Positions 44,525 through 52,432 of a DNA stretch of 64,000 nucleotides are shown one piece after another. This DNA is from Intestinibacillus massiliensis. Lineage in GTDB: Bacteria > Bacillota > Clostridia > Oscillospirales > Butyricicoccaceae. The notes under the pieces were generated by a model that saw only the letters and a list, made by a program, of their open reading frames with translations, was not told the DNA's origin and searched no databases. A program made the translations under genes and the position numbers. Position 1 is the stretch's first letter. Every line of letters begins with the position of its first letter. Location: contig NZ_LT707059.1 in the NCBI RefSeq assembly GCF_900155735.1, forward strand, positions 639,774-703,773, given 5' to 3'.

Positions 44525-44582
44525 AGTCTCTGCCTCCCCACATGTTCCACCTTATGCGTGGAGCAGCCGCACTATGTAGGTT

Positions 44583-44634
44583 ATTATACCATAAAAAAAA
44601 TATAGTTGCCACGGATTGTGTTCCGTGCTATGAT
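44583..44634. promoter_or_regulatory. divergent promoters of cwlD and the hydrolase gene sharing one -35
   Basis: Plus strand: TTGCCA (44606-44611), 17 bases, TATGAT (44629-44634). Minus strand: the complement of the same hexamer reads TGGCAA (44606-44611), 17 bases, TATAAT (44583-44588). Both promoters thus use the same six base pairs as -35 and point away from each other. Confidence 0.7.
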
Positions 44635-44667
44635 GGGCTTAACAGGAGAATGAAAGGGTGGAGGATC

Positions 44668-45222
44668 ATGAAAAAACTGCTAGTGATCGTAGATTATCAA
44701 AACGATTTTGTGGATGGCGCCCTTGGTTTCCCTAAAGCCGCTGCGCTGGATGACGGTATTGCCCATTTGGCGCAAGCGTATCTGGCTATGGGGGATTATG
44801 TCCTCTTCACATTTGATACGCATGGCGAGGATTACCTTTCCACCCGCGAGGGGCGCGCGCTGCCGGTTCAGCACTGCATTGCCCAGACCCCAGGATGGCG
44901 GCTTTACGGCAAAACCCAGATGCTTTGCTGCGAAACCTGCTCCAACGGGCAGCTGTTCCAGGCCTATAAACCGGGTTTCGGGATACCGCCCGCTGAACTT
45001 ACGCGCCTTGCCGGGCAGATCGGGGAGATATCTGATATTATGATGGTCGGCGTCGTGACCAACATGTGCGTGCTTTCCAACGCCGTCATGCTGCAGGCGC
45101 AATGGCCGGAAGCCCAAATTACCATTGACGCATCGCTGTGCGCCAGTTTTGACGACGCCCTGCATGAAAAAGCCTTGGACATCATGGAGGCGCTACAAAT
45201 GCGTATCGTGAACCGCGCCTAA
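44668..45222 (+). CDS. isochorismatase-like cysteine hydrolase (nicotinamidase-related)
   Basis: 184 residues from the ATG at 44668 behind GGTGGAGG. VDYQNDFVDG holds the catalytic Asp9; the nucleophile is Cys134 in VGVVTNMCVLSNAV after the usual cis-peptide segment; Lys101 (YKPGFG) may be the third residue. Two extra cysteine clusters (CCETC, 87-91) are unusual. The group includes nicotinamidases and other amidases; the exact substrate is unknown. Single gene with its own promoter and terminator. Confidence 0.85.
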   Translation: MKKLLVIVDYQNDFVDGALGFPKAAALDDGIAHLAQAYLAMGDYVLFTFDTHGEDYLSTREGRALPVQHCIAQTPGWRLYGKTQMLCCETCSNGQLFQAYKPGFGIPPAELTRLAGQIGEISDIMMVGVVTNMCVLSNAVMLQAQWPEAQITIDASLCASFDDALHEKALDIMEALQMRIVNRA

Positions 45223-45240
45223 AAAGCACCTATAGAGTGG

Positions 45241-45277
45241 AAAAAAGCGCACCGTATTTTATATGGTGCGCTTTTTT
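45241..45277 (+). terminator. terminator after the hydrolase gene
   Basis: AAAAAAGCGCACC pairs with GGTGCGCTTTTTT, 18 bases after the stop. Confidence 0.9.
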
Positions 45278-45340
45278 GCCAGCGAATTCGTGAAGGTAGC
45301 GCCTTTTACCTTTTGTGCTGCCTTTGCTGCTTACGCAAAT

Positions 45341-45374
45341 AAAATCCCCCGTCCCAGAAGGGATGGGGGATTTT
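45341..45374 (-). terminator. terminator after the zinc-ribbon gene
   Basis: AAAATCCCCCATCCC, short loop, GGGACGGGGGATTTT on the minus strand, 14 bases after the stop of the convergent small gene. Confidence 0.85.
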
Positions 45375-45388
45375 GAAGTCCAAACTAA

Positions 45389-45664
45389 TTACTCAGCCTT
45401 CATCTTTGCAAAGCATTCGCTGCAATATACCGGGCGGTCAGACTTGGGCTCAAACGGAACTCTTGCTTCACCGCCGCAAGAAGCGCAAGTAGCAGTAAAG
45501 TACTCACGGGGGCCACGAGCCGCATTTTTTCTTGCATCACGGCAAGACTTGCAACGCTGAGGCTCGTTCATAAAGCCACGCTCTGCATAGAACTCCTGCT
45601 CGCCAGCGGTGAATACGAACTCAGCGCCGCATTCCTTACATACTAAAGTCTTGTCTTCGTACAT
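45389..45664 (-). CDS. small zinc-ribbon protein
   Basis: 91 residues from the ATG at 45664 (GAGAGG upstream). Four CxxC pairs: CKEC, CKSC, CASC and CSEC, around GAEFVFTAGEQEFYAERGF, the pattern of the 'probable zinc-ribbon domain' proteins common in Clostridia. Two zinc sites are expected. The function is unknown; the family is often abundant and constitutively expressed. A lone TATAAT (45711-45716) upstream may be its -10. Confidence 0.85.
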   Translation of the reverse strand: MYEDKTLVCKECGAEFVFTAGEQEFYAERGFMNEPQRCKSCRDARKNAARGPREYFTATCASCGGEARVPFEPKSDRPVYCSECFAKMKAE

Positions 45665-45745
45665 GTTTTCTACCTCTCTTTGATACCTTGGTTCGCTGCG
45701 GAACACTAAAATTATATTTGCGTACAGGACTTTCCCTGCATTCGC

Positions 45746-46366
45746 CTAAGGATTGATAGCTGCCGATTTCCGCCTGATGCGTTGGATGGCATTGTCCACG
45801 GATTTGATGGATTTATCCAGCCGTCCCGCCATTTCTTCGTAAGAATAGCCGTCAAGATAAAGCCTCAAAACCTTTGCCTCGAAGATAGACAGTGAGCCGA
45901 GGAGCTGCTTCAGCCTCTCCCGGTGCTCCTCCATGCCGATGACCAACGATTCCGGATCTGAAATCGGTTCTGCCACCTGGGGGCGGGGTTCCGCATTGTC
46001 GTCAAACAGAGGTTTCTCTATGGATATGGAATGGTTCAGCATTTCATGTTTGTGGGAAGCCGCAGCGCGCACCGCCGAATAAAGCCTGCGCGTGATGCAA
46101 AGCCGGGCAAATGCCTCAAACGGCACCGACTTGGAAGCGTCATACTCGCGTATTGCCCGCAACAGCCCTACCATACCTTCCTGAATCAGGTCTTCACCAT
46201 CTGCGCCTACAAGAAAATACGGCCGTGCACACGTTTTCACCAAGCGGGAATACCGGTGTACCAACTGTTCCATTGCGTCATTGTCCCCTAAACTAGCGGC
46301 TTTGCATAAAAGCGCCTCTTCAGGTAGGCAATTTGCTTCATTGCTGCTATCATTTCCATATTTCAT
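45746..46366 (-). CDS. sigH: RNA polymerase sigma-H-like factor
   Basis: 206 residues. Region 2 (RLVKTCARPYFLVGADGEDLIQEGMVGLLRAIREYD, in parts) and region 4 (FEAKVLRLYLDGYSYEEMAGRLDKSIKSVDNAIQRIRRK) closely resemble Bacillus SigH (Spo0H), including YFL-GAD-EDL-QEGM and SVDNA-QR. SigH starts early sporulation and competence programmes. The promoter is so close to the ATG that the mRNA would be almost leaderless, and no ribosome site is present. Confidence 0.9.
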   Translation of the reverse strand: MKYGNDSSNEANCLPEEALLCKAASLGDNDAMEQLVHRYSRLVKTCARPYFLVGADGEDLIQEGMVGLLRAIREYDASKSVPFEAFARLCITRRLYSAVRAAASHKHEMLNHSISIEKPLFDDNAEPRPQVAEPISDPESLVIGMEEHRERLKQLLGSLSIFEAKVLRLYLDGYSYEEMAGRLDKSIKSVDNAIQRIRRKSAAINP

Positions 46367-46375
46367 ATTGATATT

Positions 46376-46404
46376 ATTATATAAGCCCTACAGGATTATG
46401 TCAA
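46376..46404 (-). promoter_or_regulatory. perfect sigma-A promoter of sigH, near-leaderless
   Basis: Minus strand TTGACA (46399-46404), 17-base spacer, TATAAT (46376-46381). The expected start at about 46369 is only about 3 bases from the ATG at 46366. Confidence 0.85.
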
Positions 46405-46494
46405 GAGTTTTTGTGAATCTTATGGTTTTTTGTTTTTATATGCCAAATCTTTTTGTGCGGATTCTACAACACCTGCCCGTTTGTACGCAGTCCC

Positions 46495-48333
46495 CTACTC
46501 GACGGTAACCGATTTTGCAAGATTTCGCGGCTTATCAACATCCAAACCAAGCTGCACGGAAACATAATACGCTAGGAGCTGCAGCGGCACGATCGAAAGC
46601 GATGCGGAAAACATGCTCTGGCATTTGGGCAGACGGATTACCTGCTGGCACTGGCTGGCATCCCCGTCAAAATCCTCTGTCGTGACCAGGATGACCGCCG
46701 CGCCGCGCGCCACAACCTCGCGGATATTGGACACCGTCTTTTCATAGAGCGCCGGCTGCGTGGCCAGCGCGACGACGAGCGTCCCCTCTTCAATCAGCGA
46801 AATGGTACCGTGCTTGAGTTCGCCCGCCGCGTACGCCTCGCTGTGGATGTAGGAAATTTCCTTGAGCTTCAGTGACGCCTCGAGCGCAGCCGCATAATCC
46901 AAGCCGCGGCCTAAAAAGAATACATGTGTGCGGTTGGCATAGAGCGAAGCTTCATACTGCATCTGCTCCTTGCATTGTAGCGTTTGACGGATGCGGTCGG
47001 ACAGGGCAAAGAGTTCGTCACAGATGTGCGCCTCTTCCTGCGCATCGATGGTACCGCAGATCCGGGCGAGATTCGCCGCTATCAGGTACAGGGCGGAAAG
47101 CTGTGCGGAATAGGCCTTCGTGGTGGCCACCGAGATTTCCGGGCCGGCCCAGGTATAGAGTACGCCGTCCGCTTCCCGCGCAATAGTGGAAGACACGACA
47201 TTGACAATGGCAAGCGTAAATGCACCCGCTTCCTTCGCCAGGCGCATCGCCGCGAGCGTATCCGCCGTCTCGCCGGACTGGCTGATGACAATACACAGGT
47301 CATCCGGCGAAATAATGGGGTTTTCATACCGGAACTCCGACGCTACCGTCGCAGAGCAGCGTATCCGGCACATCGATTCAATTACGTGCTTCCCGACCAT
47401 GCCTGCATGCAGCGCAGAGCCACAACCGATGATATGGATATATTTTGCCTTGCGCAGGCGATCTTCCGTCAGCCCGAGTTCCTCAAACCGGACCGCGCCT
47501 TCCTGCACGCGCGGGCGCACCGTGCTGCTGACCGCCTGGGGCTGCTCCATGATCTCCTTGATCATGAAATGCTCGTAACCGCCCTTTTCCGCGGCGGAAA
47601 GGTCCCAGGTAACCGTGTGGATTTCCTTCTCCACTTCGTCGCCGAACTCGTTCATCACAACGACGCCGTCCGGACGCACGATTGCCACTTCGTTATCGTC
47701 CAGGATGATGTACTTTCGCGTGCGCGAGATGATCGCCGTGATATCCGATGCAATCATGTTTTCCCCCATGCCCAGGCCAATGACCAGCGGGTTATCACGC
47801 CGCGCTGCGACGATCTCCTCCGGGTTATCCATGCTCACCACACCGAGCGCATACGAGCCGCGCAGGCGGCCGACGGCCTTCAGCACCGTCATCGCCAGAT
47901 CTTCCCGCCTGCCCGTATGCAGGTAATCGATCAGATGGGCGACGGTCTCGGTATCCGTTTCGGAATGGAATTCATAACCGTGCGCCTCCAAGCGCTGGCG
48001 AAGCTCCAAATAGTTTTCAATAATGCCGTTATGTACGACTGCAACCTTGCCTTCCTTGCCGCCAAGGTGCGGATGGGAGTTGCGGTCGGAAGGCCCGCCG
48101 TGCGTCGCCCAGCGCGTGTGCCCGATTCCGCAGGTGCAGTCCAGGCCGCCTTCTGCAATAATTTTATCTTCCAGGTTTTTGATCCGGCCGCGCGTCTTGA
48201 TCACACGCAGCCCCTCTTTCGTAAAGGCCGCAATACCGGCGGAGTCGTAACCGCGGTACTCCAGGCTGTACAGGCCCCTGATTAAAATCGGCAGTGCGCC
48301 TTCCCTGCCGGTAAACCCTACGATGCCACACAT
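46495..48333 (-). CDS. glmS: glutamine-fructose-6-phosphate aminotransferase
   Basis: 612 residues from the ATG at 48333, which gives the required N-terminal Cys (MCGIVGFTG) and follows TGGAGG; a longer frame would run through the ribozyme. The glutaminase domain has LEYRGYDSAGIA and GHTRWATHGGPSDRNSHPH; two SIS domains have GCGSALHAG and ISQSGETADTLAA; the end is DVDKPRNLAKSVTVE. It makes glucosamine-6-phosphate for cell wall synthesis. Confidence 0.97.
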   Translation of the reverse strand: MCGIVGFTGREGALPILIRGLYSLEYRGYDSAGIAAFTKEGLRVIKTRGRIKNLEDKIIAEGGLDCTCGIGHTRWATHGGPSDRNSHPHLGGKEGKVAVVHNGIIENYLELRQRLEAHGYEFHSETDTETVAHLIDYLHTGRREDLAMTVLKAVGRLRGSYALGVVSMDNPEEIVAARRDNPLVIGLGMGENMIASDITAIISRTRKYIILDDNEVAIVRPDGVVVMNEFGDEVEKEIHTVTWDLSAAEKGGYEHFMIKEIMEQPQAVSSTVRPRVQEGAVRFEELGLTEDRLRKAKYIHIIGCGSALHAGMVGKHVIESMCRIRCSATVASEFRYENPIISPDDLCIVISQSGETADTLAAMRLAKEAGAFTLAIVNVVSSTIAREADGVLYTWAGPEISVATTKAYSAQLSALYLIAANLARICGTIDAQEEAHICDELFALSDRIRQTLQCKEQMQYEASLYANRTHVFFLGRGLDYAAALEASLKLKEISYIHSEAYAAGELKHGTISLIEEGTLVVALATQPALYEKTVSNIREVVARGAAVILVTTEDFDGDASQCQQVIRLPKCQSMFSASLSIVPLQLLAYYVSVQLGLDVDKPRNLAKSVTVE

Positions 48334-48406
48334 AATGTTTTCCTCCATGACACTAAAAAATATTGCTCCCCAATTTTGGGCATAAAAATAGTGCGTATCT
48401 GCATAA

Positions 48407-48545
48407 CCTCTTTGTCGCCGGGATCGCTCCCGGGTTTTAAAGGTTTGCTGACGACCAACCCACTGATGGCCGAAGGGCACCCGCCGAATTTTCGATGAAC
48501 CCTTTCCTCGTCAGCTGCGGTTCATGACGCCGCAGCTCTGGCGCT
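48407..48545 (-). ncRNA. glmS ribozyme
   Basis: On the minus strand the leader of glmS contains the conserved elements in order: AGCGCCAGAG (cleavage expected between A at 48545 and G at 48544), GACGAGGAAAGGGTTCATCG, ATTCGGCGGGTGCC, and the P4 part AAAACCCGGGAGCGATCCCGG with CGACAAAGAGG. The metabolite glucosamine-6-phosphate acts as cofactor for self-cleavage, which lowers glmS mRNA. Confidence 0.95.
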
Positions 48546-48557
48546 TTTTGCTATGCA

Positions 48558-48587
48558 ATTGTAAGAATGTGATCCACCTCCTAACAA
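48558..48587 (-). promoter_or_regulatory. promoter of glmS
   Basis: Minus strand TTGTTA (48582-48587), 18-base spacer, TACAAT (48558-48563), so transcription starts only about 6 bases before the ribozyme cleavage site. Confidence 0.6.
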
Positions 48588-48590
48588 GGG

Positions 48591-48631
48591 AAAAAGCGGC
48601 ACGGATTGACCATCAGGTCATATCATGCCGC
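48591..48631 (-). terminator. terminator after glmM
   Basis: AGCGGCA ... TGCCGCTTTTT with an inner TGACC/GGTCA stem, on the minus strand, 28 bases after the glmM stop. Confidence 0.8.
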
Positions 48632-48658
48632 TCCATCGATGCACGTTATGATTCCCTA

Positions 48659-50008
48659 TTATACGATACTCTCAATCGTTTGCGCAACTGTTTTTGCCAT
48701 TTTTTCTACCAGCCCCGCGTCGAGGCCTTCGACCATGACGCGCACCAGCGCTTCCGTGCCGGACGGGCGCACCAGGATACGGCCTTCGCCAAGCGCGGTT
48801 TCCGCTTTCTGGATCGCTTCCTTTACCTCAGGCCGGTCGGCAATGACCTTCTTCTGGTCGTTTGGAACCTTTACATTGATCATAAGCTGTGGAAACGGGA
48901 TAACTTCGGCCGCGATTTCAGAGCATTTTTTGCCACTGTCCTTCAGGATCTTCATAAACTGTACCGCAGTCAGCTCGCCGTCGCCCGTGGAAGCGTACTC
49001 CAGGAAAATCACATGGCCGGACTGCTCGCCGCCCAAGATGTAGCCGCCGTCCAGCATCTTTTCCAAGACGTAGCGGTCGCCAACATTCGCGCAGACGATT
49101 TCCATCCCCTGCTTCTTCGCATAGGCGTGCAGCCCCATATTGGAGAGCACAGTCGCAACAAAAGCGTTGCCGCGCAGCTTGCCTTCCCGCTTCATACGCG
49201 CCGCACAGACGGCCATAATGCGGTCGCCGTCCAATTCCTCGCCCGTCTCGTCGACGACAAGGCAGCGGTCGGCGTCGCCATCAAATGCAATACCGAGGTC
49301 AAAGTTGCCGTTCTTGACGCGTTCTTTCAGATTGCCCAGATGCGTGGAACCGCAATTGTCGTTGATGTTGATCCCGTCAGGCTCGTAGAAACGCACTTCC
49401 GCGCTGCACTCGAGCTGGCGGAGCAGACGGATAATCGTCGTCGAGGATGCGCCGTTTGCACAGTCCACCGCGACCCGCAGCCCGCTCAGGTCGCCCTCAA
49501 TCGTTTCGCTGACATGGTCGGTGTACTCGACCACCGGATCGATCGCGCTTTTAAGCACCCGGCCAAGCTTGTCGTGGCTGACCTTGGGGATGCTTTCAAA
49601 ATCATCAATCAGGGCTTCAATGCGGTTTTCAATCTCGTCCGACAGCTTGTAGCCGCTGCCGGAAAAGATCTTGATCCCATTATATTCATAGGAATTGTGG
49701 CTTGCCGAGATCACAATCCCCGCGTCCGCCTTGTGCTTAATGGTAAGGTATGCGATGGCCGGCGTGGGAATCACGCCGAGCAGCTCTACATCCGCGCCGA
49801 CGGAGCAAATGCCAGCGACCAAGGCGTTTTCCAGCATATCCGAAGAGATACGCGTATCCTTGCCGATCAAAAGCTTCGCCTTGCCGCCGCCGATGCGCTC
49901 CTGCGTCAGCGTATACGCCGCCGCCGCGCCGATCCTAAACGCCAATAATGCGTCTAATTCAACATTTGCGACGCCTCTTACGCCGTCTGTACCAAAATAT
50001 TTACCCAA
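48659..50008 (-). CDS. glmM: phosphoglucosamine mutase
   Basis: 449 residues from a TTG start. KYFGTDGVRGVAN, the phosphoserine loop GIVISASHNSYEYNGIK, the metal loop AFDGDADRCLVVDE, GGEQSGHVIF and the phosphate site RPSGTEALVRVMVE identify GlmM. It converts glucosamine-6-phosphate (from GlmS) to glucosamine-1-phosphate. It is 57 bases after ruvB, with no clear promoter, so probably on the ruvCAB transcript. Confidence 0.96.
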   Translation of the reverse strand: MGKYFGTDGVRGVANVELDALLAFRIGAAAAYTLTQERIGGGKAKLLIGKDTRISSDMLENALVAGICSVGADVELLGVIPTPAIAYLTIKHKADAGIVISASHNSYEYNGIKIFSGSGYKLSDEIENRIEALIDDFESIPKVSHDKLGRVLKSAIDPVVEYTDHVSETIEGDLSGLRVAVDCANGASSTTIIRLLRQLECSAEVRFYEPDGININDNCGSTHLGNLKERVKNGNFDLGIAFDGDADRCLVVDETGEELDGDRIMAVCAARMKREGKLRGNAFVATVLSNMGLHAYAKKQGMEIVCANVGDRYVLEKMLDGGYILGGEQSGHVIFLEYASTGDGELTAVQFMKILKDSGKKCSEIAAEVIPFPQLMINVKVPNDQKKVIADRPEVKEAIQKAETALGEGRILVRPSGTEALVRVMVEGLDAGLVEKMAKTVAQTIESIV

Positions 50009-50065
50009 ATTTCAACACCCTGCTTTCCTGAAAGTAACTGCATTCCATTTTCGGACTTGAGATTG

Positions 50066-51109
50066 CTATGATAGGCGCTGCTGGCCGTCAGACGGCTCCA
50101 GCTTCAAGTGGTCATACGCAAGCAGCGTTGCACAACGGCCGCGCGGCGTGCGGTTTAAAAAACCGATCTGCATCAGATACGGCTCATAGACGTCCTCTAT
50201 CGTGATCGCCTCTTCGCCGATTGCGGCGGCAAGCGTTTCCAGGCCTACCGGGCCGCCGCTAAAATTCTGGATGATACACCGCAGCATACGGCGGTCGATC
50301 CGGTCAAGCCCCAGCGCGTCGACTTCCAGCGCGCGCAGCGCTATATCCGCGATTTCGCGCGTGATCACGCCGTCGCCGCAAACCTCGGCAAAATCACGCA
50401 CCCGGCGCAAAAACCGGTTTGCGATACGGGGGGTGCCTCGCGAACGCCTGGCAATTTCAAAAGAACCGTCGCTCACCGTTGGCACACCCAAAATCCCGGC
50501 CGAACGGTCGACGATCTTTTGAAGTTCCTCCGGGGAATAAAGCTCCAGCCGGAGCATCACGCCGAAGCGGTCGCGCAGCGGGGAGGTCATCTGCCCTGCG
50601 CGCGTAGTCGCGCCGATCAGCGTAAACCGCGGCAAATCCAAACGGATCGAGCGGGCGGAAGGCCCCTTGCCGATGATGATATCCAGCGCATAGTCCTCCA
50701 TCGCGGGATAGAGGATTTCCTCCACACTGCGGTTGAGGCGATGAATTTCATCGATAAACAGGATATCGTTTTCACTTAAATTTGTCAAGAGCGCGGCCAA
50801 ATCCCCTGCCTTTTCAATGGCGGGTCCCGAGGTGACGCGGATATTGACGCCCATCTCAGCGGCGATGATATTCGCCAGCGTCGTCTTGCCCAGGCCCGGC
50901 GGGCCGTAAAGCAACGTATGGTCGAGGGGTTCATTCCGTTTCCTGGCGGCTTCTATAAAGATCGAAAGGTTATCCTTAACCTTTTCCTGGCCGATATAAT
51001 CCCCCATGGAACGCGGCCGTAGGGAGGTTTCCGTATCGTCATCGTCCAACTGCCGGCTGGAGACGATCCGCTCGTCGTCCGCCATGCCCCCGGAAAATTC
51101 AATGCTCAA
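50066..51109 (-). CDS. ruvB: Holliday junction branch migration ATPase RuvB
   Basis: 347 residues, likely TTG start at 51109 with GGGAGTGG before it. [19 protein letters not shown], Walker [12 protein letters not shown], Walker [12 protein letters not shown], sensor GATTRAGQM and the C-terminal winged helix with RTPRGR. It drives branch migration with RuvA. Confidence 0.97.
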   Translation of the reverse strand: MSIEFSGGMADDERIVSSRQLDDDDTETSLRPRSMGDYIGQEKVKDNLSIFIEAARKRNEPLDHTLLYGPPGLGKTTLANIIAAEMGVNIRVTSGPAIEKAGDLAALLTNLSENDILFIDEIHRLNRSVEEILYPAMEDYALDIIIGKGPSARSIRLDLPRFTLIGATTRAGQMTSPLRDRFGVMLRLELYSPEELQKIVDRSAGILGVPTVSDGSFEIARRSRGTPRIANRFLRRVRDFAEVCGDGVITREIADIALRALEVDALGLDRIDRRMLRCIIQNFSGGPVGLETLAAAIGEEAITIEDVYEPYLMQIGFLNRTPRGRCATLLAYDHLKLEPSDGQQRLS

Positions 51110-51121
51110 ATTACCACTCCC

Positions 51122-51739
51122 TTACTGTGCGGCGAGCTTTTTCAGGCACTGCCGGATGATGTCTTCCGCCTCCATGCCGTCCAGCGCCAGCCCTTCCATG
51201 GCGTGGAACGCTTCCGCCTGGCTGTAGCCCAGCACCATAAGTGCGGCGACCGCCTCCTGCGTGTGGTTTACACCGCCGCCCTTGCCGGCCTGTACCAGCG
51301 TGGGCGCCGCAGACTGCGCGACCGGGTTCTCCATCTGTTCCTTTGCCATTTTGTCCCGCAGTTCCAGCACGATGCGCTGGGCAATTTTTTTACCGATCCC
51401 GGGCGCCTGCGTCAACAGCTTCTCATCCCCTGTGATAATAGAAAGCGCCAGCCTGGAGGGCGGGGCGACGGACAGGATCGCCAGCGCCGCCTTAGGGCCT
51501 ACGCCGGAAATCCCGATCAGCATTTTAAAGCAGGACAGCTCTTCCTGGTCGGCAAAACCGTAGAGGTCGAAAATATCTTCCCTTACATATAGATATGTAT
51601 AAAGGCGCGCCTGTTGCCCCACTTTAATTGCAGATATCGTATTTTGCGACGCATGGCAGGCATAGCCCACGCCGCCGCAATCGACCACGGCAAGCCCCTG
51701 TTCCACCAGGGCGGCCTTGCCTTCAACATAATAAAACAT
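51122..51739 (-). CDS. ruvA: Holliday junction binding protein RuvA
   Basis: 205 residues: an N-terminal OB fold (GGVGYACHAS), helix-hairpin-helix segments (ISGVGPKAALAIL and APGIGKKIAQRIVLEL), an acidic pin, a linker rich in Ala/Gly, and a C-terminal domain (EAVAALMVLGYSQAEAF) that contacts RuvB. Its start overlaps the ruvC stop by one base. Confidence 0.97.
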   Translation of the reverse strand: MFYYVEGKAALVEQGLAVVDCGGVGYACHASQNTISAIKVGQQARLYTYLYVREDIFDLYGFADQEELSCFKMLIGISGVGPKAALAILSVAPPSRLALSIITGDEKLLTQAPGIGKKIAQRIVLELRDKMAKEQMENPVAQSAAPTLVQAGKGGGVNHTQEAVAALMVLGYSQAEAFHAMEGLALDGMEAEDIIRQCLKKLAAQ

Positions 51740-52230
51740 TATCTTCCCTCATATATCTGAGATTGATGGGCGTGCCCGTGGCAGATTGCCAGCGCCAGCG
51801 CATCGGCGGCGTCGTCCGGCCGCGGTACCTTGGAAAGCCCCAGCATCACGCGCGTCATTTCCATGACCTGCTTTTTTTCGGCCTTGCCATAGCCGACCAC
51901 GGACTGCTTGACCTGGGAAGGCGTATACGACGCGGGCTGCAGCCCTTTTTGCGCCAATGCCAGCAGGATGACGCCGCGCGCCTGTGCGACCTGGATGCCG
52001 GTCGTGATATTGGTGTTAAAAAACAGCTCCTCCACCGCCACAGCTTCCGGATGGAACGTATCCAGCAGGGTGTTCAGGTCATCATAAATTTCGCACAGGC
52101 GCAGCGGCATCGGCATGCCTGGCCCCGTCGTAATCGCGCCATACTGGATGGGGGTAAATTTATATTGGTCGTACTTTACAAAACCATAACCTATGGTGCC
52201 GTATCCCGGGTCAATTCCCATAATAACCAT
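51739..52230 (-). CDS. ruvC: Holliday junction resolvase RuvC
   Basis: 163 residues if it starts at the ATG at 52230 (MVIMGIDPGYGTIGYG); the ribosome site is weak, and the ATG three codons later is possible. Catalytic acids are visible: Asp in GIDPG, Glu in VAVEELFF, and the Asp pair in PRPDDAADALALA. It cuts junctions moved by RuvAB. First of ruvC-ruvA-ruvB-glmM. Confidence 0.95.
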   Translation of the reverse strand: MVIMGIDPGYGTIGYGFVKYDQYKFTPIQYGAITTGPGMPMPLRLCEIYDDLNTLLDTFHPEAVAVEELFFNTNITTGIQVAQARGVILLALAQKGLQPASYTPSQVKQSVVGYGKAEKKQVMEMTRVMLGLSKVPRPDDAADALALAICHGHAHQSQIYEGR

Positions 52231-52342
52231 ACTGTTTGCCCATTTTCCTTCTGTCCCGGCGTGAACGCCGTACCGGTTTCCCATGCACGCCCGCGCCGCA
52301 GTATAATTTCTAATTCCCCGGTATGATTAGCCGTGTGCGGCT

Positions 52343-52371
52343 ATTATACCACAAAAAAAGGGTTCGTTCAA
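52343..52371 (-). promoter_or_regulatory. promoter of ruvCAB
   Basis: Minus strand TTGAAC (52366-52371), 17-base spacer, TATAAT (52343-52348). The early leader has a small perfect hairpin TAGCCG-CACA-CGGCTA (52327-52342). The remaining 90 bases before ruvC hold no other recognised feature. Confidence 0.7.
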
Positions 52372-52400
52372 TATAAACCGCTAGATCGTTTAAAAGTGAG

Positions 52401-52429
52401 AAAAGGCGGGAAAATCCCGCCTTTTTTTC
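52401..52429 (-). terminator. terminator after the gamma-lyase family gene
   Basis: AAAAGGCGGGA pairs with TCCCGCCTTTT, next to the stop of the minus-strand gene, with A/T runs on both sides. Confidence 0.85.
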
Positions 52430-52432
52430 GTG

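Noticed and set aside
46984..48285. A 433-residue plus-strand frame opposite glmS.
   Set aside because: Antisense to a conserved enzyme, no recognisable domain.
48524..49948. A 474-residue plus-strand frame opposite glmM.
   Set aside because: Mirror frame of a GC-rich gene; it also covers the glmM terminator and part of the glmS promoter and ribozyme.
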